A stretch of 34,680 bases of DNA from DATMYQ01 sp035560935. GTDB taxonomy: Bacteria; Bacillota; Negativicutes; Sporomusales; Sporomusaceae. The translations under genes and the position numbers were made by a program. Shown piece by piece: positions 16,417-25,366 of the stretch. Each line of letters starts with the position of its first letter. Position 1 is the first letter of the stretch. The stretch is from positions 1-34,680 of the forward strand of contig DATMYQ010000160.1 in assembly GCA_035560935.1 (NCBI GenBank). The letters run 5' to 3'. The notes under the pieces are model-generated. The model was not told where the DNA came from, ran no database searches, and was given only the letters and a program-made list of their open reading frames with translations.

Positions 16417-18477
16417 ATGGGGAAAGAGGAGCGTTTTTCCTTGCCACCGGAATTGCAAAAGCGTTTTCGACAGGCGATGAACGATCATCGTGCGGGTAAA
16501 CTGGACAAGGCCGCTGCCGTTTACCGACGGGTGTTGGAGCACAACCCGGAACATCCGCCGGCACTGAATTTGTTGGGACTGATTGCCTTGCAAAATCATA
16601 AGGACGATCAGGGGCTGGAATTGTTGCAACGAGCCGTGAAGAACGATCCGGATTACGCGGAAGCTTATGGCAATCTGGGTACTGCATTCTTGCGACAGCA
16701 CCGAATACCGGAGGCGGTTCAGGCTTTATGCCGCCTGACGGAACTGAAGCCGGAAGCGGCGGAAGCGCATAATCAATATGGCACTGCGCTGGCAATGCAG
16801 GGTGATCTGGTAGCTGCCGCTGCCAGCTTTGAGCGGGCTCTGGCGTTGAGACCGGATTTTGCCGCTGCACAGACGAATTTAGGCCAGCTGCGGCGTGAAG
16901 CCGGTGCGCTGGAACAGGTGATTGGAGCTATCCAGGAGCAGCGTAAACAAGGAAATCTGCCGGCTGCAGAGAGTTTGTGCCGGAACGCCCTGTTAAAATA
17001 TCCGGGCCAGGCAAAACTGCATCATATTATGGGAGCTGTTTTTTTCCAGCAGGGAAATTCGGCATTAGCAGTGCAGTCATTTGAAAAAGCAGTGGCGTTG
17101 CAGCCTGATTATGCCGATGCTTTGAATAATTTGGGCGCAATTTACCAAACCGGAGGGGACGTTGCCAAGGCGAAAAACTGCTTCGAACGGGCACTGGAGG
17201 CGAATCCCCATCATGGCGATGCACTGAATAATTTAACATTTTTATCTGTGGCCCAAGGGGACTGGGAAAGTGTTGGTTTGTTGCTTGGTCGCTTGGCGGC
17301 AGTCAGCCCGGAGCGAATCGACATCTATCGGCAGTTGGCTGAAACTCTGCATAAACAAAAGAATTTAGCAGGAGCCGGTACAATTTACCGGCAGCTTGCC
17401 AGTATGCAACCGAACTCAACAGAAAATTGGAAAAAAATAGGAAATATATTAGTGGATGAATATCGCTATGAAGAAGCGTTGGAGAAATATGATCATGCCC
17501 TGCAGTTGGATCCGGAATATGCAGCAGTGCACTGGAACCGGGCACTGCTGCTACTACAACTGGGACGCCTGGAAGAAGGGTTTCAGGAATATGAATGGAG
17601 ATTGAAAGTGCCGGAGTTTGCTCCTTGGTTTTCACGCTGCGCCACACTGCCTTTATGGGATGGAGATATTTTTTCGTTGAAACGATTATTGATTCATGAT
17701 GAACAGGCAATGGGGGACGTATTGCATTACGCACGCTACTTTCCTCTGGTCAAAGCCAGGGGCGGCGTGGTTTCCCTGACTACTAAAAAACCCCTGCAAC
17801 GGTTGCTGCAGGGAGCACCCGGATTGGATGAAGTGATTGAGCACGGTAGTGCAGAATGGGATGCGGCAGCGTATGACGCATACATTCCGTTGATGAGTTT
17901 ACCCCGTATTTTTGGCACCACGCTGAATACAATCCCTGCTCCCATGCCCTATTTGACGGCGCCGCCAGAGATTGCCGCCGCTTGGCGCAGCCGGATGACG
18001 GACGGCGGGCTTAAGATCGGTCTGGTGTGGGCGGGGAACAGCTATGCCGGTGAAGACTACAACCGTTCGGCCAGCTTAGCAGCGTTTGCGCCGTTGGCTC
18101 AAATTCCTGGCATCACTTATTATAGTTTGCAAAAAGGGGTGGAGGCGCAGCAAGCCCAAAAACCGCCACAGGGACTTAATCTGGTGGACTGGACGGCGGA
18201 ATTGAAGGATTTTGCTGATACGGCTGGTCTGGTGACCAATCTTGATCTGGTGATTACTGTCGATACCGCAGTGGCTCATTTATCGGGCGCACTGGGGATA
18301 CCGACCTGGACCTTGCTGCCGTATGGGCCTGAGTGGCGCTGGTTGCTGGGGCGAGGGGATAGCCCCTGGTATCCGCGGATGCGTTTGTTCCGACAGTCTA
18401 AACCCGGTGAATGGACGCCGCTGGTAGAGCGGATTTGCCAGGAATTGACGGAGGCGGTGAAGCGGCGTGCCCGATAA
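16417..18477 (+). CDS. Long TPR - GT9-like glycosyltransferase
   Basis: A 686-residue protein with the longest single TPR array in the window (about ten repeats, residues ~12-390) and a GT9-like domain (~410-680). Landmarks are LWDGDIFSLKRLLI, AMGDVLHYARYFPLVKARGG, GLVWAGNSY, YYSLQKGVEAQQ, DFADTAGLVTN, TVDTAVAHLSGALGIP and DSPWYPRMRLFRQ. The first Gly of the GxGD loop is Ala here. An ATG at 16408 lies directly against GAAGGGG (16401-16407), too close to use. ATG 16417 has a spacing of 9 and is preferred. The long superhelix suggests recognition of an extended or repetitive polypeptide acceptor; this is inference. The 3' end overlaps the next gene by 11 bases. Confidence 0.85.
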   Translation: MGKEERFSLPPELQKRFRQAMNDHRAGKLDKAAAVYRRVLEHNPEHPPALNLLGLIALQNHKDDQGLELLQRAVKNDPDYAEAYGNLGTAFLRQHRIPEAVQALCRLTELKPEAAEAHNQYGTALAMQGDLVAAAASFERALALRPDFAAAQTNLGQLRREAGALEQVIGAIQEQRKQGNLPAAESLCRNALLKYPGQAKLHHIMGAVFFQQGNSALAVQSFEKAVALQPDYADALNNLGAIYQTGGDVAKAKNCFERALEANPHHGDALNNLTFLSVAQGDWESVGLLLGRLAAVSPERIDIYRQLAETLHKQKNLAGAGTIYRQLASMQPNSTENWKKIGNILVDEYRYEEALEKYDHALQLDPEYAAVHWNRALLLLQLGRLEEGFQEYEWRLKVPEFAPWFSRCATLPLWDGDIFSLKRLLIHDEQAMGDVLHYARYFPLVKARGGVVSLTTKKPLQRLLQGAPGLDEVIEHGSAEWDAAAYDAYIPLMSLPRIFGTTLNTIPAPMPYLTAPPEIAAAWRSRMTDGGLKIGLVWAGNSYAGEDYNRSASLAAFAPLAQIPGITYYSLQKGVEAQQAQKPPQGLNLVDWTAELKDFADTAGLVTNLDLVITVDTAVAHLSGALGIPTWTLLPYGPEWRWLLGRGDSPWYPRMRLFRQSKPGEWTPLVERICQELTEAVKRRAR

Positions 18478-19180
18478 AGCAAAACGCGGGGTGGTCTATT
18501 TTGTCTGGGGCCGTGAAATTTGGGGTCAGGATACGGGACACTTTTTAAAGCGGTCTATTCAGTCACTGCACCGCTTTCATCCGGATATGCCGGTGCAGGT
18601 GTTCCGCCTGCCGCCGGAGGCAACGCTGCTGGAAAAGGCGGTGGTGTTTCGGGCGACGCCGTTTGAGGAAACGTTGTTTTTGGACATTGATACGATTGTG
18701 CTGGACCGTCTGGATTTTGGCTTTGAGCAAGCCCGGCGTTTCGGTCTGGCCTGCTGCATTAACGAGTCTCCCTGGGCTCGTCGCTACGGGGGTCTGAGCG
18801 GAGATATGGTGGAATATAACACCGGAGTATTGTTTTTCAGCCGGCAGGCGGAGGCGGTGTTCACCCGCTGGGAGCAGTGTGTCCGGAATACCGATTCGTC
18901 GATGCAGTTTTGGCGGGATGGAGAACTGAAAGTTATGCCGCTGAATGATCAGGCCGGTTTTGCCCGGGCTGTGGCTGAGACAGGATTTAATCCTTTTGTG
19001 CTGCCACTGAATTGGAACTATCGGACACCGTTTCATCAGGAATTTTTTGGCCCGTTGAAAATATGGCATTCCTATACGGAAGTACCGGAAAAGATAAAGG
19101 CGTTTAATGAAGAACAATGCCGGCAGGAAAGCGTGATTCGCTTTTCTGCCGGCGACCGGTTCACCGTGGTAAGATTGTAA
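18467..19180 (+). CDS. Small glycosyltransferase with DxD motif (GT8-like)
   Basis: A 237-residue single-domain protein. LEKAVVFRATPFEETLFLDIDTIVLD (broken here as EETLFLDIDTIVL, residues 67-79) contains the Asp73-x-Asp75 motif that binds metal and nucleotide-sugar in GT-A glycosyltransferases. EYNTGVLFFSR, LNDQAGFARAV and LPLNWNYR are later blocks typical of GT8-like or nucleotide-diphospho-sugar transferase proteins. It is the only GT-A enzyme in the window; the others look GT-B. It starts with GTG 18467 inside the end of the upstream gene, with GGAGG about 12 bases before. It is the last gene of the first plus-strand run, meeting a minus-strand gene tail-to-tail only 7 bases downstream, with no terminator visible between them. 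Confidence 0.8.
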   Translation: MPDKAKRGVVYFVWGREIWGQDTGHFLKRSIQSLHRFHPDMPVQVFRLPPEATLLEKAVVFRATPFEETLFLDIDTIVLDRLDFGFEQARRFGLACCINESPWARRYGGLSGDMVEYNTGVLFFSRQAEAVFTRWEQCVRNTDSSMQFWRDGELKVMPLNDQAGFARAVAETGFNPFVLPLNWNYRTPFHQEFFGPLKIWHSYTEVPEKIKAFNEEQCRQESVIRFSAGDRFTVVRL

Positions 19181-19187
19181 ACGGGTA

Positions 19188-20612
19188 TTAGAGACTGGCG
19201 GCGATTCGGCAAACCGGTTTGCTCCAGTCATCAGCCTGGTCCTGGCGGAATAACCGCACTGTCGGGTACCAGGGGCTGTCGTTTCTTTCCAGCAGCCAGC
19301 GCCAGCAGGGCGCTTTTGTGACCAGAATCCAGGTGGGTTTGCCCAAGGCAGCAGCCAGATGGGCAACCGAAGTGTCAATGGTAATCACAAGATCAAGATT
19401 GGCGATCAGTGCCGCTGTGTCGGCGAGGTCGCGAATATGACAGGTAAGGTCGATGAGCGGTAGGCCGGGCGGTGGAGATTGCGCCTGCTCTGCCGCTTCT
19501 CCGATTTGAAGACTGAAGCAGGTAATACCTGATACTTCGGACAAGGGAGCGTAGTCTGCCAGAGAGAAGCTTTTCCGGGTATTACCGGACCAGACCAGCC
19601 CGATTTTGCGATTGGTGGTTGCTGGCAGGCGGGCATGCCATTGGCGGACCAGCTGGGGGTTGGGACGCAGATAGGGAACGTTGCCGGGGATGGTGTCAAG
19701 AGTGGTGGAAAAAAGATGCGGCAGGCTCATTTCCAGCGTTGTCAGGTCGGCGTTAGCGGCAACGCTGTGCTGCCGAGTATGAGGGATCAGTTCGTCAATG
19801 CCGGGAAATCCTGACAGCAGCCGCAGCAATTTTTGTCCGGCGGCAAAAATGACGGTACCGCCGCGTTCCTTGACCAGCGGCAGATATCGCAGCATTTGCA
19901 GAATATCGCCCAGACCCTGGTCATTGTAAATCAATAAACGCTTTCCGGGAAACGGTTCGCCTTGCCAGCGGGGACCCGTTAGCATCCAGTCTTCATATAC
20001 CCCCAGGTGTTTGAAATGGGTTCGCCATTCATAGTGGCGAAAGCCGGTTGACAGATCGCCGGCAAGCAGCAGGGCCCGCGAATAGTTCCAATGGATGAGG
20101 GGGTCCTGCGGTGTCATTTCCAGTGCCCGCTGGAAGGCCGCTAACGCGGGCTCGAGACGGCCGGTGTTTTTTAAGGACACACCCAGATTGCCAAAGGCGG
20201 CGGCATTGTTGGAGTTGAGGGTTACTACCCGCGTAAACCAACCGACGGCTGTGTCGTACTGGTCACGGGCATGGCAGGCCTCACCCAGTTTATGCCAGGC
20301 TTCCAACAGCAGAGCGGGGGCTTTCTTGTGTTCCGGACGCAGGAAAAAGGAAGTTTCCCAGCGTTGTACGGCCGCTTCCAGATTTTGAGATGTATAATAA
20401 ATGTGGCCAAGGATTTCGTGGGCCTCGGCATTGAATGGATCAAGCGCCAGTAAATGCAGGCAATGGGATTCCGCTTCGGATAGGCGTTTTTGTGCCATCA
20501 ATTGATGGGTTTGCTGACGCAGCCGTTCGATTTGGCGCTGCGGCGGCAAATCGGGCCAGCAGTTACCCCGGGGTGTGTGCTTATTGTCGGTTTGTGCAGG
20601 ATTAGTTATCAT
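19188..20612 (-). CDS. TPR - GT9-like glycosyltransferase (last gene of first minus-strand trio)
   Basis: A 474-residue protein: a ~30-residue polar N-terminus, about four TPRs (residues ~34-195; ILGHIYYTSQNL, NLGVSLKNTGRL), then a GT9-like domain (~213-470) with PRWQGEPFPGKRLLI, GLGDILQMLRYLPLVKERGG, GLVWSGNTRK, FSLQIGEAAEQAQ, DLADTAALIANLDL, TIDTSVAHLAAALGKP and NDSPWYPTVRLFRQ. The normal LLPYAPEWRW is LVTKAPCWRW. ATG 20612 has AAGGAA 8 bases upstream, and its ATGA overlaps the stop of the preceding gene, so the two are translationally coupled. A protein-glycosylation role is inferred from the TPR-GT architecture. Confidence 0.84.
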   Translation of the reverse strand: MITNPAQTDNKHTPRGNCWPDLPPQRQIERLRQQTHQLMAQKRLSEAESHCLHLLALDPFNAEAHEILGHIYYTSQNLEAAVQRWETSFFLRPEHKKAPALLLEAWHKLGEACHARDQYDTAVGWFTRVVTLNSNNAAAFGNLGVSLKNTGRLEPALAAFQRALEMTPQDPLIHWNYSRALLLAGDLSTGFRHYEWRTHFKHLGVYEDWMLTGPRWQGEPFPGKRLLIYNDQGLGDILQMLRYLPLVKERGGTVIFAAGQKLLRLLSGFPGIDELIPHTRQHSVAANADLTTLEMSLPHLFSTTLDTIPGNVPYLRPNPQLVRQWHARLPATTNRKIGLVWSGNTRKSFSLADYAPLSEVSGITCFSLQIGEAAEQAQSPPPGLPLIDLTCHIRDLADTAALIANLDLVITIDTSVAHLAAALGKPTWILVTKAPCWRWLLERNDSPWYPTVRLFRQDQADDWSKPVCRIAASL

Positions 20613-22213
20613 TGTTTCGCTTCCTTTGCAGTATTTGGCGAAGAATTTAACTCTGCCGCCATTCGCGCGAAGACAGTCCGCCAGTCATCAGCCGCCGTTT
20701 GACGAAACAGTTTCATCGTCGGATACCAGGGGCTGTCGCTGCGGTCCAGGAGCCAGCGCCATTCGGCGACCAGGGGCAATGCGACCCAAGTCGGTCGGCC
20801 CAGTGCTCCGGCCAGGTGGGCAACGGCGGTGTCGACAGTGATCACCAGGTCTAGCTGCGCGATCATTGCGGCGGTAGCGGCAAAATCATCAAGGTCACCG
20901 GTTAGATCGACCAGTGGCAATCTGACAGAAGTCGCAGAGGATTGGTTGGTGGGAGCGTCTTTTTGCAGGCTGTAAAATACGGTGTTGCCGACCGTTGCCA
21001 GCGGCGCCATATCGGCCAACCGGCAGGAACGGCGGCTGTCATTGGGATGTTTAGGGTTGCCAGCCCAAACCAGGCCGATGCGCCTGGGTGCGGGAGCAAG
21101 TCGGGCTTGCCATGATTGCAACAGATCTTCGGAAGAGTGAAGATAGGGCTGAAAGGGTGGTAAAGTTGTCAAAGTGACACCCAGTAGATGAGGCAGGCTG
21201 AGTAGCGGTATCATCAGATCGAATTCGCCGCCGGTCAACAATGGCTGGTGTGGAGAGTGTTCCAGTAACCGGTCGACACCGGCGACATTACTGCAAAGAC
21301 GCAGCATTGCCGAAGAAACAGAAAAATAGATTTTTCCGCCACGGGCTTTGGCCAGAGGCAGGAAACGCAAAAACTGAATGACATCGCCAAATCCTTGCTC
21401 TTCGTAGACCAGCAATCGACCGTTGAAGGGTTTGCCTTGCCAGCGAGGGCGCACCGGCAGCCAGGGAGTTGCCGGGGTATCGGCCTGATGCAGGCGTGAT
21501 TCATAACGTGTCAGGCCTTCGATGAAGTTACCTTGCTGTAACAACGCCAGCGAAAGGTTCCAGTTGGTGGCGCTGTGCTCGGGATTCAGCGCCAGCGCCC
21601 GACGATAAAAACGGAGAGCTTCATCATAGCGGCCCAGTGCATTTAATACTACGCCGCAGTTACTCAGCGCTTCCAGGTAGTTTGGCTGCAAGACCAGCGC
21701 CTGCTGATAATGCCGCAGAGCTTTTTCCGGACAGGAGGCTTTTTTTTGCAGGTTGCCCAGGTTATTGTGGATAGCGGGCATTCCCGGGTCCAGAACCAAC
21801 GCCTGTTGGTAGCAGCGATAAGCCTGTTCAGGCTGTTGCTGTGCCTCATAACAGCGACCCAGGTTGTTGTGTGCCGCTGCAAACTGAGGATCGAGAGACA
21901 GCGCCTGACGGTAATAGCCTGCCGCTTCTTCATAACGGCAGGCGTTTAAGAGTGTGTTTGCCAGATTATAAACTACACCGGCGTTTTGCGGGGCCAGCTG
22001 CAGCAATTGCTGATAACACTTCAGTGCCTCTTTGCTCCGGCCAGCGGCGTTGAGCATGACGGCCAGGTTGTTTAAGTGTTCTGGGTTCTCCGGATCCTGA
22101 GTCAGCAGGTCATGGCACAGTGCCGCCCCGTCGCTGAATCGCTTTTCCTGATACAGGCGCTGGATTTGCTGCGCGATGTTGTCCGGCGATTGGAGTAGTT
22201 GAGACTGTTTCAT
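20609..22213 (-). CDS. TPR - GT9-like glycosyltransferase (middle gene of trio)
   Basis: A 534-residue protein with about seven regular TPRs (residues ~12-240; NLAVMLNAAGRS, NLGRCYEAQQQP, NLGNLQKKASCP) and a GT9-like domain (~253-525): PRWQGKPFNGRLLVY, GFGDVIQFLRFLPLAKARGG, GLVWAGNPKHPND, FYSLQKDAPTNQ, TVDTAVAHLAGALGRP and RSDSPWYPTMKLFRQ. All the usual motifs are intact. The frame is open 52 codons further into the preceding gene. ATG 22213 is chosen because AAAAGGCGG sits 7 bases upstream and it makes the ATGA overlap characteristic of this locus. It is the second of three co-transcribed, coupled genes. Confidence 0.86.
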   Translation of the reverse strand: MKQSQLLQSPDNIAQQIQRLYQEKRFSDGAALCHDLLTQDPENPEHLNNLAVMLNAAGRSKEALKCYQQLLQLAPQNAGVVYNLANTLLNACRYEEAAGYYRQALSLDPQFAAAHNNLGRCYEAQQQPEQAYRCYQQALVLDPGMPAIHNNLGNLQKKASCPEKALRHYQQALVLQPNYLEALSNCGVVLNALGRYDEALRFYRRALALNPEHSATNWNLSLALLQQGNFIEGLTRYESRLHQADTPATPWLPVRPRWQGKPFNGRLLVYEEQGFGDVIQFLRFLPLAKARGGKIYFSVSSAMLRLCSNVAGVDRLLEHSPHQPLLTGGEFDLMIPLLSLPHLLGVTLTTLPPFQPYLHSSEDLLQSWQARLAPAPRRIGLVWAGNPKHPNDSRRSCRLADMAPLATVGNTVFYSLQKDAPTNQSSATSVRLPLVDLTGDLDDFAATAAMIAQLDLVITVDTAVAHLAGALGRPTWVALPLVAEWRWLLDRSDSPWYPTMKLFRQTAADDWRTVFARMAAELNSSPNTAKEAKQ

Positions 22214-23436
22214 AGGATTGCCGCCTTTTGACGAAGTAGGTTGGACTGGTGCCAGGAATTCAGTTCCTGCATAATCTGTTGGACCACTGCCGGCCAGTCG
22301 CCGGGCCGGGGCTGGCGGAACAAGCGGAGGCTGGAATACCAGGGGGTGTCGCTGCGCTGGAACTGCCATCGGCTTTCAGGAAAGAAAGGCAGAAGCACCC
22401 AGGTGGGTTTGCCCAACGCTCCGGCCAAATGGGCTGTTGCTGTATCAATGGTGATGACTAGGTCCAACTGGGCGATCAGCGCGGCCGTGTGGGCGAAATT
22501 TGTCAGTTCAGGCGCAAAGTCCCGTGGCTGACGGGGAGTACTCAATGGGGTCAACTCTTCATGGCCGGCACCAATTTGCAGGCTGACAAAAAAGAATTGG
22601 GGGAGGTGAAACAGTGGCGCCAAAGCGGCCAAGGGGCAGGTCCGGTCTAACGCCCGGTTTTTATTTTTTGCGCTGCCGTGCCAGACCAAGCCGATGCGAG
22701 CAGCAGAAGTTCCTGCTTCTAGGTTCACAATTTGCCGCCAATGCTGTTCCAGTTTTACTGGTGGCGTCAGGTAAGGGGCCATCGGTGAAAGAGGTGTTAT
22801 TCCCAACAGCAACGGGAGCCGTCCCAGTCGGACATGAAAATCATAATGGGGCCGCAAGACCGGTAAGTGTTTCGGGGAATCGCCGGCCAGCAGCTTGTCA
22901 AAACCGCTGGCACCGGCCAATAGTGGGCAAAGCGACGGCTGGGCCAGCAAAGTGATGTGGCCTCCCCGTTGTTTGATCTGAGGGAGGAAGCGAATATTTT
23001 GCAAAGTGTCTCCCAGACCGCCCTCGTTGAATACCAGCAGACGTTTGCCGGAAAAACATTCACCGTTCCAGGCGGTTAAAGGACCAAAGAGACTGGGAAA
23101 GTTTCGGGAAAGCAGTTGATCATAATATTGCCAGCCGGCGGACCATTTTCCCTGGGCGACCAGCGCATGAGAAATATTGGCGGCTGCTTGGGATGACTGC
23201 GGATCTAACTGCAACGCCCGCTGGTAGGATTCGATGGCTTCCTGGCAATGTCCCAGCGTGTTCAGGCTGTAGCCAATATAAAAATGCAGACCGGGAAAAT
23301 GCGGGGCCAACGGCAGCAGGCGGCGGAACTCCGCCAGTGCTTCTTCGGGGTGGCCGTCGGACAAAATGAGGCAGGCCTGTTGAAATTTCTCCTGTATTTG
23401 TCCAGTGAGGACCGTAACGGCGTTAGTTGCCGGCAT
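22210..23436 (-). CDS. Short TPR - GT9-like glycosyltransferase (first gene of trio)
   Basis: A 408-residue protein with two to three TPRs (residues ~12-115; HFYIGYSLNTLGHCQEAIES) and a GT9-like domain (~118-390): TAWNGECFSGKRLLVF, GLGDTLQNIRFLPQIKQRGG, GLVWHGSAKNKN, FFVSLQIGAGHEE, NFAHTAALIAQLDL, TIDTATAHLAGALGKP and RSDTPWYSSLRLFRQ. The Pro of SPWYP is Ser here and DFADTAAL is NFAHTAAL, but the GD loop and DTxxxHL are retained. ATG 23436 has GGAGGT 7 bases upstream. It heads the minus-strand trio, and a possible promoter lies in the divergent gap behind it (23470-23497). Confidence 0.84.
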   Translation of the reverse strand: MPATNAVTVLTGQIQEKFQQACLILSDGHPEEALAEFRRLLPLAPHFPGLHFYIGYSLNTLGHCQEAIESYQRALQLDPQSSQAAANISHALVAQGKWSAGWQYYDQLLSRNFPSLFGPLTAWNGECFSGKRLLVFNEGGLGDTLQNIRFLPQIKQRGGHITLLAQPSLCPLLAGASGFDKLLAGDSPKHLPVLRPHYDFHVRLGRLPLLLGITPLSPMAPYLTPPVKLEQHWRQIVNLEAGTSAARIGLVWHGSAKNKNRALDRTCPLAALAPLFHLPQFFFVSLQIGAGHEELTPLSTPRQPRDFAPELTNFAHTAALIAQLDLVITIDTATAHLAGALGKPTWVLLPFFPESRWQFQRSDTPWYSSLRLFRQPRPGDWPAVVQQIMQELNSWHQSNLLRQKAAIL

Positions 23437-23465
23437 TGTGTGTACCTCCGGTAACGCGGTTTTCG

Positions 23466-23474
23466 TGTTATAAT
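23466..23474 (+). promoter_or_regulatory. Extended -10 promoter for the plus-strand chimeric TPR-GT9 gene
   Basis: TG-T-TATAAT is a perfect extended -10 (TATAAT 23469-23474). There is no clear -35, which an extended -10 does not need. It would start transcription near 23481, about 40 bases before the gene. The same TGTTA-AAT-like core occurs at 31641-31649 and, less exactly, at 16363-16371. Confidence 0.5.
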
Positions 23475-23497
23475 ATAAAAATAAATACTAGTGACAG
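23470..23497 (-). promoter_or_regulatory. Candidate promoter for the first minus-strand trio
   Basis: Read on the minus strand, CTGTCA (23497-23492), 16 bases, TATTAT (23475-23470). It overlaps the plus-strand -10, so the two divergent promoters would compete. The spacing is slightly short and the -35 matches 4 of 6, so confidence is modest. Confidence 0.35.
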
Positions 23498-23524
23498 TGT
23501 ACCACAATTACTGTGCGGAAGGAA

Positions 23525-25366
23525 ATGGGGTTCAGCGTTTTGGCCACGGCGAAAGAAATTTTTGAACGGAAGCTGGAAGCAGGCAATCGGCAACTTGTCA
23601 GCGGCGATTACCATGGAGCGATAGCCAGCTACCTGGCAGCCAGGGATATCTCTCCTGATGCCGTCGGAGCAAGAGAAAACCTGGGGATGGTCTATACGCG
23701 ACTGGGGCAGTTGGATATGGCGCAGACATATTTCCAGCAGGCGCTGCAACAGAATGGGGAGAGCCTGGTCAATTGCAACGGGTTGGCAAATGTAAAGCTG
23801 CTGCAGGGAGATGTGATGGAGGCGGCTTTCTGGTATCGGCGTGCCTTGGCATTGTTTTGCACGGATGAGCAGCAGCGTCAATATCTGGAATTTAATTTGG
23901 CACAGGCGTTGTTGCTAGCCGGCGATTGGCAGGAAGGACTTAGTCTGTTTGAATCCCGGCGGCGCCATCCTCTTTGGGCCACTCGCTATCAGCCATTTGA
24001 GAAACTGGAGCAGCTGGAGTGGCGGGGAGAAAATTTTAGCGGGCGAACTCTATTAATCTATCAGGATCTCGGATATGGCGACGCCATGCAATTTTGGCGG
24101 TTTATCCCACAGGTAAAACGGTGCGGTGGCCAGATTGTGCTGGCAGTTAAAGCACCGTTGGTACGATTGGCCGCCGCTTGCCCCGGTGTTGATTGCGTGG
24201 TAATCATGCCGGATCAGGGGTTGCCTGAGTGTTGTTATGATCTGCATCTGCCGCTGACTTCTCTGGCCATGGTGTTGAAATTGAAGGGGACGGAACTGCT
24301 GCCGGCGGCTCCGCGACCAATGATTCCACCGGATGCGGAAGAACGGTGCCGACGCCTGGGATTGAGCTCCATAAGGGAATTTAAAGTTGGCCTGGTTTGG
24401 TCGGCAGAACCCAATTGGTCGCCGACGGATCTGCGGGGCCGGTCAGCACGGTTGGCGGATTTTGCTCCTCTGTTTGAAATATCAGGAATAACCTTGTGCA
24501 GTCTGCAAGTTGGCGACGCTGCCTGCGAAATCCGGCAATTGCCGAATTTGGTATTGATTGATGCAATGGCGGAGGTGAGAGATTTTGCCGATACCGCCGC
24601 TGTCATCACTCAACTGGATCTGGTGATTGGCGTGGATACGGCGGTGGTTCATCTTGCTGCTGCCTGCGGCGGCGAAGTTTGGACGCTATTACCTTCTGCA
24701 CCGGACTGGCGCTGGCGCCTGGAGACGGAAAGCACACCCTGGTATCCAACGATGCGGCTGTGGAGACGCGGTGGGAATGAAGAATGGAGCAGCCTGGTGG
24801 CACGGGTGGCCACTGCATTATCGGAACGGATAAATAGCAGCGGGGCGACGACAGCGTTGGAAAAAAAAGAGGATGCACAGTCGCCACCGGCCGATTTGCC
24901 GCCCGTGGCTGCAGATCACAATCAATGTGGCATTGATTGGGCGCAACAGGGGCGCAATAAGGAAGCGGCCGCTTGTTTTGCGGCCGCGGTTGAGGCTTAT
25001 CCTGATTTTGTTGAGGCGTGGAATAATTGGGGGCTGGTATTGCTGGCCGCCAACGATCCAATGGCGCTGTCACGCTTCGAGAAAGCGTTGGCATTAAATC
25101 CGGATGATGCCGATATTCACAGCAATTTGGGGAATGCACTCAGCGCCTTCGGGCGGACGAAGGATGCAATCTGTCATTATCTGCGGGCGATTGAACTTTG
25201 CCCGGGAAATGGTCGTGCGCATAACAATCTGGCTGAGACATTGAAGTCGTGCGGGCGGATGGAGGAAGCGGCAGTTCAATATCAGGCTGCGCGGCAGTTA
25301 TTGCCTGATAACCCTGTAATTGGCAGCAACTGGTTGATGGCGTTACATTATATAGGCAATGACTAA
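23525..25366 (+). CDS. Chimeric TPR - GT9-like - TPR protein, ends at an OGT-domain boundary
   Basis: About 613 residues: two to three TPRs (~15-130), a GT9-like domain (~165-430) with EWRGENFSGRTLLIY, GYGDAMQFWRFIPQVK, GLVWSAEPNW, VDTAVVHLAAACGGEVW and TPWYPTMRLWRR, a low-complexity linker (~435-460), then four more TPRs (465-595). The last residues, NPVIGSNWLMALHYIGND, match the segment that precedes OGT catalytic domains (compare RPEIRSNLLFTLQYQEKW in the fusion gene at 12801), but the protein stops there. It therefore looks like a TPR-GT9 joined to the TPR half of a lost TPR-OGT. The donor block ALGxPxW is changed to ACGGEVW. Start uncertain: GTG 23513 lacks a ribosome site, and ATG 23525 has GGAAGG very close. 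It is the only plus-strand gene between two minus-strand groups. Confidence 0.75.
   Translation: MGFSVLATAKEIFERKLEAGNRQLVSGDYHGAIASYLAARDISPDAVGARENLGMVYTRLGQLDMAQTYFQQALQQNGESLVNCNGLANVKLLQGDVMEAAFWYRRALALFCTDEQQRQYLEFNLAQALLLAGDWQEGLSLFESRRRHPLWATRYQPFEKLEQLEWRGENFSGRTLLIYQDLGYGDAMQFWRFIPQVKRCGGQIVLAVKAPLVRLAAACPGVDCVVIMPDQGLPECCYDLHLPLTSLAMVLKLKGTELLPAAPRPMIPPDAEERCRRLGLSSIREFKVGLVWSAEPNWSPTDLRGRSARLADFAPLFEISGITLCSLQVGDAACEIRQLPNLVLIDAMAEVRDFADTAAVITQLDLVIGVDTAVVHLAAACGGEVWTLLPSAPDWRWRLETESTPWYPTMRLWRRGGNEEWSSLVARVATALSERINSSGATTALEKKEDAQSPPADLPPVAADHNQCGIDWAQQGRNKEAAACFAAAVEAYPDFVEAWNNWGLVLLAANDPMALSRFEKALALNPDDADIHSNLGNALSAFGRTKDAICHYLRAIELCPGNGRAHNNLAETLKSCGRMEEAAVQYQAARQLLPDNPVIGSNWLMALHYIGND

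Noticed and set aside
22214..22369. N-terminal extension of the minus-strand TPR-GT9 gene (start at 22369)
   Set aside because: Its Pro/Ala-rich sequence is a shadow of the neighbouring gene's coding strand, and ATG 22213 has a clear AAAAGGCGG site.
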